From: a virus
IMG/VR virus record: IMGVR_UViG_3300033997_000067
Coordinates: 1 to 46,881 of that record
Length of the DNA: 46,881 nt
Direction: 5' to 3' (one strand)
Translations under genes and position numbers: made by a program
The notes under the pieces: generated by a model
The model's input: only the letters and a program-made list of their open reading frames with translations
Databases searched by the model: none
What the model was told of the DNA's origin: nothing
Shown here: piece by piece, positions 13,615 to 20,292 of the stretch
How the letters are laid out: the number at the start of each line of letters is the position of its first letter
How positions within the stretch are numbered: the first letter of the stretch is position 1

Positions 13615-13731
13615 TCAGGAAGTGAGGGTGCCGGCCAGGGCGCTTGCAAGCATCCAGGCAGTGCAGATGAAGAGGGTGGTGAAGCTGCCTCGCCAGAAGG
13701 CGAAGCGGCGGGCGCGCTGGTAGCTGGTCAT
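13615..13731 (-). CDS. Small single-span membrane protein
   Basis: 38 residues (MTSYQRARRFAFWRGSFTTLFICTAWMLASALAGTLTS). A basic N-terminus is followed by a hydrophobic segment (about 17-35). ATG at 13731 overlaps the upstream stop as ATGA. An in-frame ATG two codons upstream is less likely. It is too short for the usual gene-calling cut-off. Function unknown. Confidence 0.55.
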   Translation of the reverse strand: MTSYQRARRFAFWRGSFTTLFICTAWMLASALAGTLTS

Positions 13732-13904
13732 GGGCATGGCCTCGGCCGCGCGATGGGGCGGCGCTTCAGCCAGTCAGCCTTGATCGGGTAGGGCAGGTCC
13801 GCGACACGCATGCCCATCGGGAACCGCAGCGTGCCGCGCACCTGGGCGGCGTTCACTTCTTCGACCTGCTCGTCGATGAGCGTCTTCACGATTGGCGTGG
13901 TCAT
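13728..13904 (-). CDS. Small hypothetical protein
   Basis: 58 residues (MTTPIVKTLIDEQVEEVNAAQVRGTLRFPMGMRVADLPYPIKADWLKRR...). Both ends overlap neighbours as ATGA, and AAGGAGG lies 6 bp before the start. The composition is normal for a real protein. Function unknown. Confidence 0.6.
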   Translation of the reverse strand: MTTPIVKTLIDEQVEEVNAAQVRGTLRFPMGMRVADLPYPIKADWLKRRPIARPRPCP

Positions 13905-14104
13905 GCAGCCTCCTTGCGCCGTTCGGCAATACGCCGGATGCGCTCGCAGTAGTGTTTGAACTCGTTGGAGTCGATGGCCAAGAGAGAGAAGTAGGCAACC
14001 ACCAAGGTCTCGGCCTTGGCCTCCTCCACAGGGCCAGAGCCCGGTAAAAGCATCGTCTCCATTGCGGACTCGATGGCGCTAACTGCCAGGCTATGAGGGC
14101 TCAT
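13901..14104 (-). CDS. Small helical hypothetical protein
   Basis: 67 residues (MSPHSLAVSAIESAMETMLLPGSGPVEEAKAETLVVAYFSLL...RRIAERRKEAA). Helical with a basic end. Coupled to both neighbours by four-base overlaps. Function unknown. Confidence 0.6.
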   Translation of the reverse strand: MSPHSLAVSAIESAMETMLLPGSGPVEEAKAETLVVAYFSLLAIDSNEFKHYCERIRRIAERRKEAA

Positions 14105-14517
14105 AGCCGCGCCTCGTCTGCCTCGTACTGCAGACCCTGATCGGCGTACTGGTCGAGCATCGACTCAGCGATCTCGTACAGCTTGCCTCGGCAGTGATCG
14201 CTCTGGCCGACAACATCCTCGACCATGCTTTTCACTGGGCCACCGGCCTGTGCCTGGAGCAGGAGGAGGGCCAAGGCGTTGAGGTCGTCCTTCTCAGCCT
14301 CCTGCAGAGCGCGAAGGTGCTCGGCCACCTTGGCCACGAACTGGTCTTGGCGGACGCCAACCGGGCCACCAAAGCGTTGCCGGATAAGCACGTCGCAGCC
14401 GCCTACCAACTCTTCGGCCTTGCTCTCGATCCAGGCCTGAGCCGCTTCCTGATGCGCCGAGTCGTCGTCCGGCTCAGCATGGTCATACCGCCATTGTGCT
14501 GCTCGAAGTGCGCCCAT
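14101..14517 (-). CDS. Helical hypothetical protein
   Basis: 138 residues, rich in Ala, Glu, Leu and Gln, mostly helical (VAKVAEHLRALQEAEKDDLNALALLLLQAQ). It overlaps the downstream gene by four bases. No family is recognised. It belongs to the run of small early-left genes. Confidence 0.6.
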   Translation of the reverse strand: MGALRAAQWRYDHAEPDDDSAHQEAAQAWIESKAEELVGGCDVLIRQRFGGPVGVRQDQFVAKVAEHLRALQEAEKDDLNALALLLLQAQAGGPVKSMVEDVVGQSDHCRGKLYEIAESMLDQYADQGLQYEADEARL

Positions 14518-14537
14518 GGTCGCCTCCAGGTGGTGGG

Positions 14538-14948
14538 TTACTCGGTAGGATCGTCTGGCAGAGGGTGCCAGTGAGTGGTGATCGGCCGGGCGACTTCGCC
14601 GGGGCCGTCAGCGCAGGTTTCGATGTGCTGGCAGGATTCCTCGGCTTCGTACCAGGCGCCGCCTTCGGTATCGCTCGAATCCGCCTGCCAACAGTCCAGC
14701 TCGGCAGCGAAGCAATTCCAGTTCGGCCACTTGCGCCACACGACGACGGTTTGGCCATTGTCTGGCTTGGCGTCTTCGCACTTGATCCAACCGTTGCCAC
14801 GCGACAGGAGCGCCGTTATCGCAACTGCATGGCCTGCCACGGCCTTGTGCTCGGTCAGGGCGGTAACGCTGACGACTGTGAGGGATGTGCCGCCTTTTGC
14901 AGTCCACGATCCGTCAAGGTTCTGCTTCACATCGATAGGGATGCTCAT
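14538..14948 (-). CDS. DUF551-domain protein
   Basis: 136 residues from ATG at 14948, which overlaps the upstream stop as ATGA. The N-terminus (MSIPIDVKQNLDGSWTAKGG...VTALTEHKAVAGHAVAITALL) may be a small separate domain. The C-terminal part, WIKCEDAKPDNGQTVVVWRK...ITTHWHPLPDDPTE, fits the DUF551 pattern (WIxx..P..G..VLVW...THWMPLP). Phage DUF551 proteins are common but uncharacterised. Confidence 0.7.
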   Translation of the reverse strand: MSIPIDVKQNLDGSWTAKGGTSLTVVSVTALTEHKAVAGHAVAITALLSRGNGWIKCEDAKPDNGQTVVVWRKWPNWNCFAAELDCWQADSSDTEGGAWYEAEESCQHIETCADGPGEVARPITTHWHPLPDDPTE

Positions 14949-15172
14949 GACTTCACCCGGGCGGCGATCATTGCGTCGGCCAGTTCGTAGCACTCGGCTA
15001 CCAGATGCTCGCGTTTGGCACCCGAGGTGTTCGGATCGGCGCACAATCCTTGCAGGGCCTTGGCCGCGAAGTAGTCGCGCAGGGTCATGCCGTCATGCGG
15101 CAGGTGACCCTGATATGACTCGCCACTGGGCAATGTGACCGGAAACGCCGGTCCGCTGGTGTCTTTGCTCAT
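14945..15172 (-). CDS. Small phage protein of the GPAFP type
   Basis: 75 residues (MSKDTSGPAFPVTLPSGESYQGHLPHDGMTLRDYFAAKALQGL...). The pairing of GPAFPV with GMTLRDYFAAKAL is a familiar module in phage early regions, of unknown function. ATG at 15172 with GAGG 8 bp upstream is preferred over upstream in-frame codons. Confidence 0.65.
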   Translation of the reverse strand: MSKDTSGPAFPVTLPSGESYQGHLPHDGMTLRDYFAAKALQGLCADPNTSGAKREHLVAECYELADAMIAARVKS

Positions 15173-15287
15173 CGTGTGAACCTCGGTTGGCAACCGCATG
15201 AGGCAGATGCCAGCGCAGGTGACCAACCCGAGCCGTGAAGCTCGCTGGCACCTGTCTGATGCGGTCGAAGTGAAGGGAAGGGTGGGG

Positions 15288-15473
15288 TTAGGCAGCGAAC
15301 AATTCACGCTGCTGTGGTTCTGGCAGCAAGTAGACGACGAGCTGCTCGGTCGGCCATTCGGTGACGTCGGTCCAGTCGCCGTAGAAGCGCTGGCGCTCGG
15401 CCGGGTGCAGCCACCGTCCTTGCTGCTTGTCCGGGCTGATGCAGAAGGTGAAACCCTGGTCTTTCAGGCTCAT
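15288..15473 (-). CDS. Small hypothetical protein
   Basis: 61 residues from ATG at 15473 (MSLKDQGFTFCISPDKQQGRWLHPAERQRFYGDWTDVTEWP...), with GGAGG 7 bp upstream. A second possible start at 15500 would add nine residues and overlap the upstream stop as ATGA but has a weak ribosome site. Function unknown. Confidence 0.6.
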   Translation of the reverse strand: MSLKDQGFTFCISPDKQQGRWLHPAERQRFYGDWTDVTEWPTEQLVVYLLPEPQQRELFAA

Positions 15474-15496
15474 CGTTTGACCTCCAGGCGGTTGGC

Positions 15497-15655
15497 TCAT
15501 TTGCACAGCTGCCGAAGCCCGGCGCGCATAGCTGTCTGCAAATGGATTCTCAGCGCGTTCTCGAGGAGCACGCTCCCCTCGGCCCTGTCGATGGCGTCGC
15601 AGATCTCGCGACCCTCTTTGGTGTCTGGCTTGAACTTCACTTTCACTAGTCGCAT
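15497..15655 (-). CDS. Small hypothetical protein, first gene of the left operon
   Basis: 52 residues (MRLVKVKFKPDTKEGREICDAIDRAEGSVLLENALRIHLQTAMRAGLRQLCK), with GGAG 7 bp before the ATG. Basic and helical. It is the first gene after the 390-nt leader and so is a candidate early regulator, such as an antiterminator, although no arginine-rich N-type motif is clear. Confidence 0.55.
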   Translation of the reverse strand: MRLVKVKFKPDTKEGREICDAIDRAEGSVLLENALRIHLQTAMRAGLRQLCK

Positions 15656-16045
15656 AGCTTTCTCCAGTGGATTCCCAAAGCACCCGGTCGCCCAGGTGCT
15701 TCAGTGAATCGTTCTGTATCGCCGCGACCCGCTACTGGCGTCGGTCGCTGGCTTGAATCGTTTTTGCTGGTCACTAACCGTGCCGCCGATATCCGGTAGG
15801 CACAGCTCGATTCCTCCCTACTACCGCCGGGGAAGGCGGGGCGCATTGCATGCCCGGGTCGTTCTCTCGGTTAAGGCGTTTCGCCTTCGTCAGCCGTACA
15901 GGGTTGTCCCTGTCGTGGGCAGCCTTTCGGGGCTGTCTGACGCTGGTCGCCGGTAGAGGCAATGCGGTCTGTTGGTTGTTGCGCTGGCTTGTTAAAGAGC
16001 GGTGAGGCTTGAGGGCCTCCCGAGGGGCTGTGTAGCGCCTCGATG
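15656..16045 (-). ncRNA. Structured leader RNA of the PL operon
   Basis: About 390 nt from the predicted PL start to the first gene, with no gene in it. In transcript order there is a boxA, then a three-way junction made of outer stem CGTCAG/CTGACG (15942-15937 with 15893-15888) enclosing CAGCC/GGCTG (15935-15920) and ACAGGG/CCCTGT (15913-15898). Next to it is AAGGCG/CGCCTT (15887-15873), then CCGCC/GGCGG (15839-15824). Further on a GCACC/GGTGC hairpin lies just before the first gene. Such an array in an early leader suggests processive antitermination (lambda nut-like or HK022 put-like). That function is inference. Confidence 0.5.
15989..16001 (-). promoter_or_regulatory. boxA-like antitermination site
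   Basis: CGCTCTTTAACAA on the minus strand, close to the bacterial boxA consensus (TGCTCTTTAACA) that recruits NusB/NusE. It lies about 45 nt after the predicted PL start, a typical distance for a nut site. Confidence 0.6.
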
Positions 16046-16051
16046 GAATGA

Positions 16052-16080
16052 ACAATACCGCCGGTATTTTTCGTGGTCAA
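16052..16080 (-). promoter_or_regulatory. Early-left promoter PL
   Basis: On the minus strand, TTGACC (16080-16075), a 17-bp spacer and TATTGT (16057-16052). Both hexamers are overlapped by operators OL1 and OL2, so repressor binding would block the promoter. It drives the leader and the whole left operon. Confidence 0.75.
16054..16068. promoter_or_regulatory. Operator OL1
   Basis: AATACCGCCGGTATT, an almost perfect 15-bp palindrome and the best match to the operator consensus. It covers the PL -10 edge and spacer. Confidence 0.8.
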
Positions 16081-16093
16081 TACCTCCGGTCAT
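16079..16093. promoter_or_regulatory. Operator OL2
   Basis: AATACCTCCGGTCAT, centred 25 bp from OL1 and touching the PL -35 box. It is a weaker version of the same palindrome. Confidence 0.7.
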
Positions 16094-16240
16094 ATTTTTC
16101 TTGTACCTACAGAAAAGGCCGCGCTACTTGGGCAGTGGTAGCTGGTGACGCTCTGCTAAAATCGCCGGCAATCAGTGGCCGAATGGAGCTGCTTGCAGAG
16201 CAGCGTCGATAGGATGTGGCAGAGGATGAAAAGGATGGAG

Positions 16241-16819
16241 ATGACTAAAACAGCCGGTATCGCATTTATTGCGCTACTGGTGTCGGCAGGCTGCCTGGCA
16301 GCCGAAAAGGAAAGCCTAAAGATTGATCGTGGCGCCATGCGCGGCTACGTAAAGCAATACGATGGGTGTAAGGCATCTTGGGTGGAGGCAACCCAAGGGA
16401 TAGCTCTTTCCGGAGAGGGTTGTGAAAAGCTATCGGTAGACACGATCTTGGATGACGCCGCGGCGGCCTACCTTGATCTCAAAAAGGAAGGGCGGTATGC
16501 CAATTTTTCTGAGAAAAGCGCAATAGGCAAGGATCCTGAGCCTGGATACTCAGAGCAGGAAGCAAGCCTTGCGGCGTTAGCCATATGGAAATCCGGGTGT
16601 TCAGATTTCAAGAGCGGCATGAATGCTGGGAATTTCCTAGGATGGTTGCGACTCGGAAATGCAGAAAAGGCACATCAAGGAATCAAGAAAACCGCCGTTA
16701 CGAGGCTTTACATGGATGGGTGGGATACGGCCCGAAATCTCAACGGAGTAGTAAATTGCAACGACATGGCCATTTCCAGGGTGGATGATTACGTCTCCGG
16801 CATAGATATCAGAAAGTAG
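16241..16819 (+). CDS. Secreted or lipoprotein-like cargo protein in the immunity region
   Basis: 192 residues from ATG at 16241, with AAGG 6 bp upstream. An earlier in-frame ATG at 16175 has no ribosome site. An N-terminal signal segment MTKTAGIAFIALLVSAGCLAAEKES ends in either a weak lipobox (VSAGC) or a signal peptidase I site (CLAA/EK). The mature part has several Cys and no recognised domain. Base composition is more AT-rich than the flanks, as in acquired morons. It faces cI tail to tail, the place where lysogenic conversion or superinfection-exclusion genes often sit. Confidence 0.7.
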   Translation: MTKTAGIAFIALLVSAGCLAAEKESLKIDRGAMRGYVKQYDGCKASWVEATQGIALSGEGCEKLSVDTILDDAAAAYLDLKKEGRYANFSEKSAIGKDPEPGYSEQEASLAALAIWKSGCSDFKSGMNAGNFLGWLRLGNAEKAHQGIKKTAVTRLYMDGWDTARNLNGVVNCNDMAISRVDDYVSGIDIRK

Positions 16820-16841
16820 ATCTTGGCTTTCCCTACACAGA

Positions 16842-16863
16842 AAGCCCGCCCTGCTGCGGGCTT
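16842..16863. terminator. Bidirectional terminator between the cargo gene and cI
   Basis: AAGCCCGC (16842-16849) pairs with GCGGGCTT (16856-16863) around a 6-nt loop. It lies just past the cargo gene stop and about 30 bp past the cI stop on the other strand. The T runs are short on both sides. Confidence 0.6.
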
Positions 16864-16893
16864 CGCATATTGGGGCAGAGCTCAAGACTCAAC

Positions 16894-17751
16894 TCAAAGA
16901 TCTCCACCGCGCCAGATCACTTTCCCTATGATTCTGTGCTCGTTCGCATCATCAGTAGTAAGCATCCGATCTGGATGGGCTTCTTTGTTTCCGTTGTCGC
17001 TGCGGATGATCCAGGCGCCCCGGGTTGACTTCACCAGACGCTTCACGATCGCCGTTTCACCGTGGGTTAGCACGAATACTTGGCCGTCTGCTGGCTCGAT
17101 CTTGGACTGGTCGACCAGAAGTACGTCTCGATCGTTTATTGTCGGCCACATGCTTTCACCATCCGCATAGATCACCAGCAGCTTCTCTGGCTTTACGCGT
17201 TTGACCTTCAGCCATTCGCGCTTGAAGGCGAGGGTGGCCCTGATCTCAACGTGCGGATTTTCGACCCCAAGCCCTGCAGCTGCCTTTGCGTCGTATTGAG
17301 GGATGTAGGCGTATCGATCATCTAAGGCATCGTCTGACTCCGCCCCATTAGGCAGTGGCGTGTTTGCAGCTTCCTTGTTGGCGGAATATCGATGGGGCTC
17401 TTCCTGCACTGCATCCGCCGCCTTGCCATCTGGATACTCGAGCCGACCATATTCTGTGAACGGAAGGTCTACCCGCATTTCATCGTACTGCTTGGCGATG
17501 GTTGGGCTGAATTCTGCGATTGGAACCTGCAGCATCCTCGCGAACACCACTGCAGCCTTGAGGCTCAAGGCGGTTCTACCATTCATGAAGTGGCTAACGG
17601 CGCCCTGCGTGACGCCATCACCAAGCTCGTTTGCGATCTTTTCCTGCGTGAGGTTTAGCGCCGCGCGCTTGCCCTGGAAAATCTCTTTCAGCCGGCGGCT
17701 GTCTTCGATCTGCCAGTCAGTAAGGGGGAGCTTTCTAGAGTTCTTCGTCAT
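16894..17751 (-). CDS. cI: CI-type phage repressor with S24 peptidase domain
   Basis: 285 residues, keeping the lysogenic state by binding the OL and OR sites. The N-terminal XRE helix-turn-helix spans about 18-78 (LNLTQEKIANELGDGVTQGAVSHFMNGRTALSL). A linker carries the autocleavage site Ala159-Gly160 (AAAGLGV). The LexA-like peptidase has Ser200 (DGESMWP) and Lys237 (ETAIVKRLV). RecA-stimulated self-cleavage is therefore expected. The start has no Shine-Dalgarno and the predicted PRM start is only a few bases upstream, so the message is probably near-leaderless, as lambda cI is from PRM. Confidence 0.95.
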   Translation of the reverse strand: MTKNSRKLPLTDWQIEDSRRLKEIFQGKRAALNLTQEKIANELGDGVTQGAVSHFMNGRTALSLKAAVVFARMLQVPIAEFSPTIAKQYDEMRVDLPFTEYGRLEYPDGKAADAVQEEPHRYSANKEAANTPLPNGAESDDALDDRYAYIPQYDAKAAAGLGVENPHVEIRATLAFKREWLKVKRVKPEKLLVIYADGESMWPTINDRDVLLVDQSKIEPADGQVFVLTHGETAIVKRLVKSTRGAWIIRSDNGNKEAHPDRMLTTDDANEHRIIGKVIWRGGDL

Positions 17752-17760
17752 TGCTGAATG

Positions 17761-17788
17761 GTATTACCTGCGGTATTCGCTCAACCAA
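17761..17788 (-). promoter_or_regulatory. Repressor maintenance promoter PRM (putative)
   Basis: On the minus strand, TTGGTT (17788-17783) and TAATAC (17766-17761) with a 16-bp spacer. The predicted start is about 3 bp before the cI ATG. OR1 (17763-17777) overlaps the -10 box, which would allow CI to repress its own gene. Confidence 0.5.
17763..17777. promoter_or_regulatory. Operator OR1
   Basis: ATTACCTGCGGTATT, the operator site nearest cI. It overlaps the predicted PRM -10 box. Confidence 0.7.
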
Positions 17789-17801
17789 TATCGCCGGTAT
17801 T
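17787..17801. promoter_or_regulatory. Operator OR2
   Basis: AATATCGCCGGTATT, centred 24 bp from OR1. It overlaps the PR -35 box and the PRM -35 edge. Confidence 0.75.
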
Positions 17802-17829
17802 GACGAGCAACAATACCGGCGGTCATACT
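17800..17829 (+). promoter_or_regulatory. Early-right promoter PR
   Basis: TTGACG (17800-17805), an 18-bp spacer and CATACT (17824-17829). OR2 overlaps the -35 and OR3 the -10. It drives cro and the replication operon. Confidence 0.6.
17812..17826. promoter_or_regulatory. Operator OR3
   Basis: AATACCGGCGGTCAT, centred 25 bp from OR2. The three right sites and two left sites share the pattern AATACC-N3-GGTATT. Confidence 0.7.
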
Positions 17830-17861
17830 GGCGGCGCAGATCCATTGTTGAGGACGTCGCC

Positions 17862-18056
17862 ATGCGCCGTATCCCGCTTTCAGAATTCGCAAAAGAGCAT
17901 GGCCATACGAAGGCAGCCCAACTGCTCGGCTGCACGCAGGGAGCCTTGAGCAAGGCTATCCGTGTTGGCCGAGATGTGTACGTAACGGTCTTGGATGATG
18001 GAACGCTGAGCGCTCAAGAGCAGCGTCCTTTCCCATCCCAAAAATCAGCTGCCTAA
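17862..18056 (+). CDS. cro: Cro-like repressor
   Basis: 64 residues from ATG at 17862, with GAGG 8 bp upstream (MRRIPLSEFAKEHGHTKAAQLLGCTQGALSKAIRVGRDVYVTVLDDG). The helix-turn-helix is TKAAQLLGCTQGALSKAIRVGR (about 16-37), followed by a beta strand for dimerisation, as in Cro of lambda-type phages. First gene of the right operon, divergent from cI, with the three operators in between. It should bind the same operators and favour lytic growth. Confidence 0.85.
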   Translation: MRRIPLSEFAKEHGHTKAAQLLGCTQGALSKAIRVGRDVYVTVLDDGTLSAQEQRPFPSQKSAA

Positions 18057-18086
18057 CCAATTTCAACCGCAAGGAGCAGTACCCGC

Positions 18087-18287
18087 ATGTATGCAGACCA
18101 ATCCCACAAGCGTGATACGCCTCGGAAGGTCCGTTTCAACAAGACCCTGGACCGAATCTTGGCCAGGGCAGCAGAGCGCGCCGAGGAGCAGCACGCCACC
18201 TACCTGTACCTGATGATCGAGTGGGCAGTGGAGAACGGTGCGATCGAAGCCCTGAGCAAGGACGACAAGCAGTCTAGCGCGGCCTAG
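18087..18287 (+). CDS. Small early protein, possibly ribbon-helix-helix
   Basis: 66 residues (MYADQSHKRDTPRKVRFNKTLDRILARAAERAEEQHATYLYLMIEWAVENGAIEAL). A KVRFNKTL strand followed by two helices suggests an Arc/CopG-like fold. It lies where lambda has cII but shows no similarity to it. AAGGAG precedes the ATG. Confidence 0.6.
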   Translation: MYADQSHKRDTPRKVRFNKTLDRILARAAERAEEQHATYLYLMIEWAVENGAIEALSKDDKQSSAA

Positions 18288-18305
18288 AGGCCCTATGGAG
18301 GTCAC

Positions 18306-18512
18306 GTGGCTGAAATCGACTACGAGCACCTGAGTGATGGTGCGAAGAGACAGATCAGTGCTTTTGCCCTCAGCAAGGGCTTAAGCATCGACCAGGCGCT
18401 CGAAGCTGTTGCTATCGAGTTCCTGGCCATGGGTGGACCGAGCCGTCTCGGGAGACCAAAAGCACAGGTAGTCCAATTGGTCCCTAAGGAGGGCCTCAAG
18501 GGCGACTTATAG
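18306..18512 (+). CDS. Small hypothetical protein, GTG start
   Basis: 68 residues (AEIDYEHLSDGAKRQISAFALSKGLSIDQALEAVAIEFLAMGG...). The start is GTG at 18306 with GGAGG 5 bp upstream. Mostly helical with a basic end (RLGRPKAQVV). Function unknown. Part of the cro operon. Confidence 0.6.
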   Translation: MAEIDYEHLSDGAKRQISAFALSKGLSIDQALEAVAIEFLAMGGPSRLGRPKAQVVQLVPKEGLKGDL

Positions 18513-18543
18513 GCCGACGGCCTGAGCAGAGAGGGAGATATCG

Positions 18544-18729
18544 ATGAGCAAGAGAGACATTGACCCGAGGGAGCTAGAAACGCTGCACGAAGTGCTTGTT
18601 CGAGTGCTGCCTGTGGCCGTTTTGAGCGATATGACAGCCCTGGCAATCGAATGTGCCAAGGCTGTCCGAGCAGCTTTCGATGAGGCTCTAGACGCTACTG
18701 AGCCGCAGCCTCGTCAGCCGAGCGCTTGA
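18544..18729 (+). CDS. Small hypothetical protein
   Basis: 61 residues (MSKRDIDPRELETLHEVLVRVLPVAVLSDMTALAIECAKAVRAAFDEALDA...). Helical and hydrophobic in the centre. GAGAGGGAG precedes the ATG. Its 3' end overlaps the convergent gene at 18695. Confidence 0.5.
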   Translation: MSKRDIDPRELETLHEVLVRVLPVAVLSDMTALAIECAKAVRAAFDEALDATEPQPRQPSA

Positions 18730-18880
18730 AGTGCTCCGTCAGCTGCTTGTGGGTAGCAATGATGCTTCGAGCTTCATGTGTAACACCCCCTGTTTTCAGC
18801 TGGCCAGCACGGATCAGCTCGATAACTACCTGAAGGGCAGCAGTTTCTGCGGTGCTGTTGAGCTTAACAACGTCAGTCAT
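18695..18880 (-). CDS. Small hypothetical protein, antisense to the right operon
   Basis: 61 residues (MTDVVKLNSTAETAALQVVIELIRAGQLKTGGVTHEARSIIATHKQLTEHFKRS). A strong ribosome site AAGGAGG lies 7 bp before the ATG. It resembles short proteins found near Rha genes in Pseudomonas phages. Being opposed to PR transcription, it may be expressed in the lysogen. Confidence 0.6.
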   Translation of the reverse strand: MTDVVKLNSTAETAALQVVIELIRAGQLKTGGVTHEARSIIATHKQLTEHFKRSADEAAAQ

Positions 18881-18967
18881 GTCCGGCCTCCTTGGACCTT
18901 TTGAGTGGAATCAAAAAGCTACCACGGATGCGCCGGACACCCAATGCATCACCGCAACACCAAATCG

Positions 18968-19006
18968 CAGAGACAAAAAAGCCGGGTTCGCGGCCCGGCT
19001 CTCTGC
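18968..19006. terminator. Long bulged hairpin upstream of rha, terminator on the minus strand
   Basis: AGCCGGG (18980-18986) pairs with CCCGGCT (18994-19000). GCAGAG (18968-18973) can also pair with CTCTGC (19001-19006), leaving an A-rich bulge. On the minus strand the inner stem is followed by TTTTTT, a good rho-independent terminator that would block antisense reading from the replication region. Confidence 0.55.
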
Positions 19007-19036
19007 ATAACAAAACTCTGTTCAGGAATCTTACCT

Positions 19037-19840
19037 ATGCAGAACCAAAGTGTACAGGCCCTGATGCGGCACGCGCCACAAAATGCGGTCCACGATTCTG
19101 TGGCGCGCACGATGTCGTCGCGTGAAATCGCCAGTTTGACTGGCAAGCGTCACGACAACGTGAAGCGTGACGTCGTGGCCATGCTCAAAGACCTCAAGGT
19201 CGATCCCCTCAATTTTGAGGACATCTACCTGGACGGGCGGAATCGTGAGCAAGTGCAGTATCTGCTCGATCGTGAGCATACCGACTGCCTGTTAACGGGC
19301 TATAGCCCGGCCCTGCGCATGAAGGTAATCCGACGCTGGCGTGAACTTGAAGGCCAGTCCGAGGCGCGCCAGGCAGTCATGGCCAATGGCACCAAGGTGA
19401 TCGGCGAGATTGCCATCATGGAGTGCTTCACGCGCCTGCTTAAGCCTGCTGCGTCGTGCCAGATGCAGATGCTCACAAAGATCGCCGAGAACAACGGCCT
19501 CGATCCGAAATTTCTGCCTGGCTATGCCGTGGATGCTCCGCCAGATGCAGTAGGGGGCAGCTCGCTGCCAACCAAAGCACTGACCGCGCTGCTCAAGGAT
19601 AACGGCATCCGCATGTCACCTGCATCGTTCAACAAGGCCTTGCAGCAGGCCGGCGTGCTCAAGGTCATGCAGCGCAAGAACTCCAAGCAGGAGACGGTCA
19701 CGTTCTGGGCAATCACTGACAAGGGGCTGCGCTATGGCAAGAACCTGACCAGCCCTCAATGTCCCCGCGAAACCCAGCCGCACTGGTACGTGGATCGCTT
19801 CCCTGAACTGGCCGAGATGGTCAGGAAGGGGCGCCCATGA
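19037..19840 (+). CDS. rha: Rha family phage regulatory protein with antirepressor-type C-terminus
   Basis: 267 residues from ATG at 19037 (MQNQSVQALMRHAPQNAVHDSVARTMSSREIASLTGKRHDNVKRDVVAML). The N-terminal domain fits Rha, and PALRMKVIRRWRELE is its conserved end. The C-terminal half (SSLPTKALTALLKDNGIRMSPASFNKALQQAGVLKVMQRKN...FWAITDKGLRYGKNL) looks like the DNA-binding tail of phage antirepressors. The 5' coding region holds an inverted repeat also found upstream of terS. Frames further upstream (18905) have no ribosome site. Confidence 0.82.
   Translation: MQNQSVQALMRHAPQNAVHDSVARTMSSREIASLTGKRHDNVKRDVVAMLKDLKVDPLNFEDIYLDGRNREQVQYLLDREHTDCLLTGYSPALRMKVIRRWRELEGQSEARQAVMANGTKVIGEIAIMECFTRLLKPAASCQMQMLTKIAENNGLDPKFLPGYAVDAPPDAVGGSSLPTKALTALLKDNGIRMSPASFNKALQQAGVLKVMQRKNSKQETVTFWAITDKGLRYGKNLTSPQCPRETQPHWYVDRFPELAEMVRKGRP
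19072..19107. repeat. Inverted repeat copy A, inside the rha start
   Basis: CGCGCCAC (19072-19079) and GTGGCGCG (19100-19107) form 8-bp arms. Inner bases AAAAT and ATTCT nearly extend the pairing. A closely similar element is at 25207-25241. Confidence 0.6.
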
Positions 19841-20292
19841 AATACGTGACTCTTGTTGTAGAAGATACTGCCGAGCCGATTCACCTGGGCATGGCGCTGG
19901 CTGGCGGCCGCGTTACTGCGGCTGGCATAGGTGACTATTCCCTGTACTGCGACCTGATGGAGGCCGCCAAGGAGCTAGTGCTGCTGCTTGAGGGTGGCAT
20001 CCCGCCAGGACACGACTCTCTCGACGCTGCAGCGCGCACTGTCCGCGAGATCATCACCAGGCTGGACGATGTCGGGGATGGGGTCCAGTCCGAGCACGAA
20101 GCCATGCGCGCGGACGCCAAGCGGTATCGTTACATGCGCGACTTCCCCTACAACAACCTCGCTAGGGCGGTAGGGATCACTGATGGCCGCCATTTCTGGC
20201 TTCAGTACGATGCTGCTGACCAAGCTGTCGATAAGGCGATGTCCGATGACGCCGAGCTTCTTGCGTGCATGGCCAAGGAGCACGACCAATGA
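19837..20292 (+). CDS. Hypothetical phage protein
   Basis: 151 residues. The second half MRADAKRYRYMRDFPYNNLARAVGITDGRHFWLQYDAADQAVDKAMSDD is the common phage ADAKRYR.LR module of unknown function. It overlaps rha by four bases and the initiator gene by four bases. Confidence 0.65.
   Translation: MKYVTLVVEDTAEPIHLGMALAGGRVTAAGIGDYSLYCDLMEAAKELVLLLEGGIPPGHDSLDAAARTVREIITRLDDVGDGVQSEHEAMRADAKRYRYMRDFPYNNLARAVGITDGRHFWLQYDAADQAVDKAMSDDAELLACMAKEHDQ

Noticed and set aside
13341-13649. Minus-strand 102-codon frame
   Set aside because: Arg/Pro-rich, overlaps the coiled-coil gene for about 95 bp, and has no ribosome site; probably out-of-frame reading.
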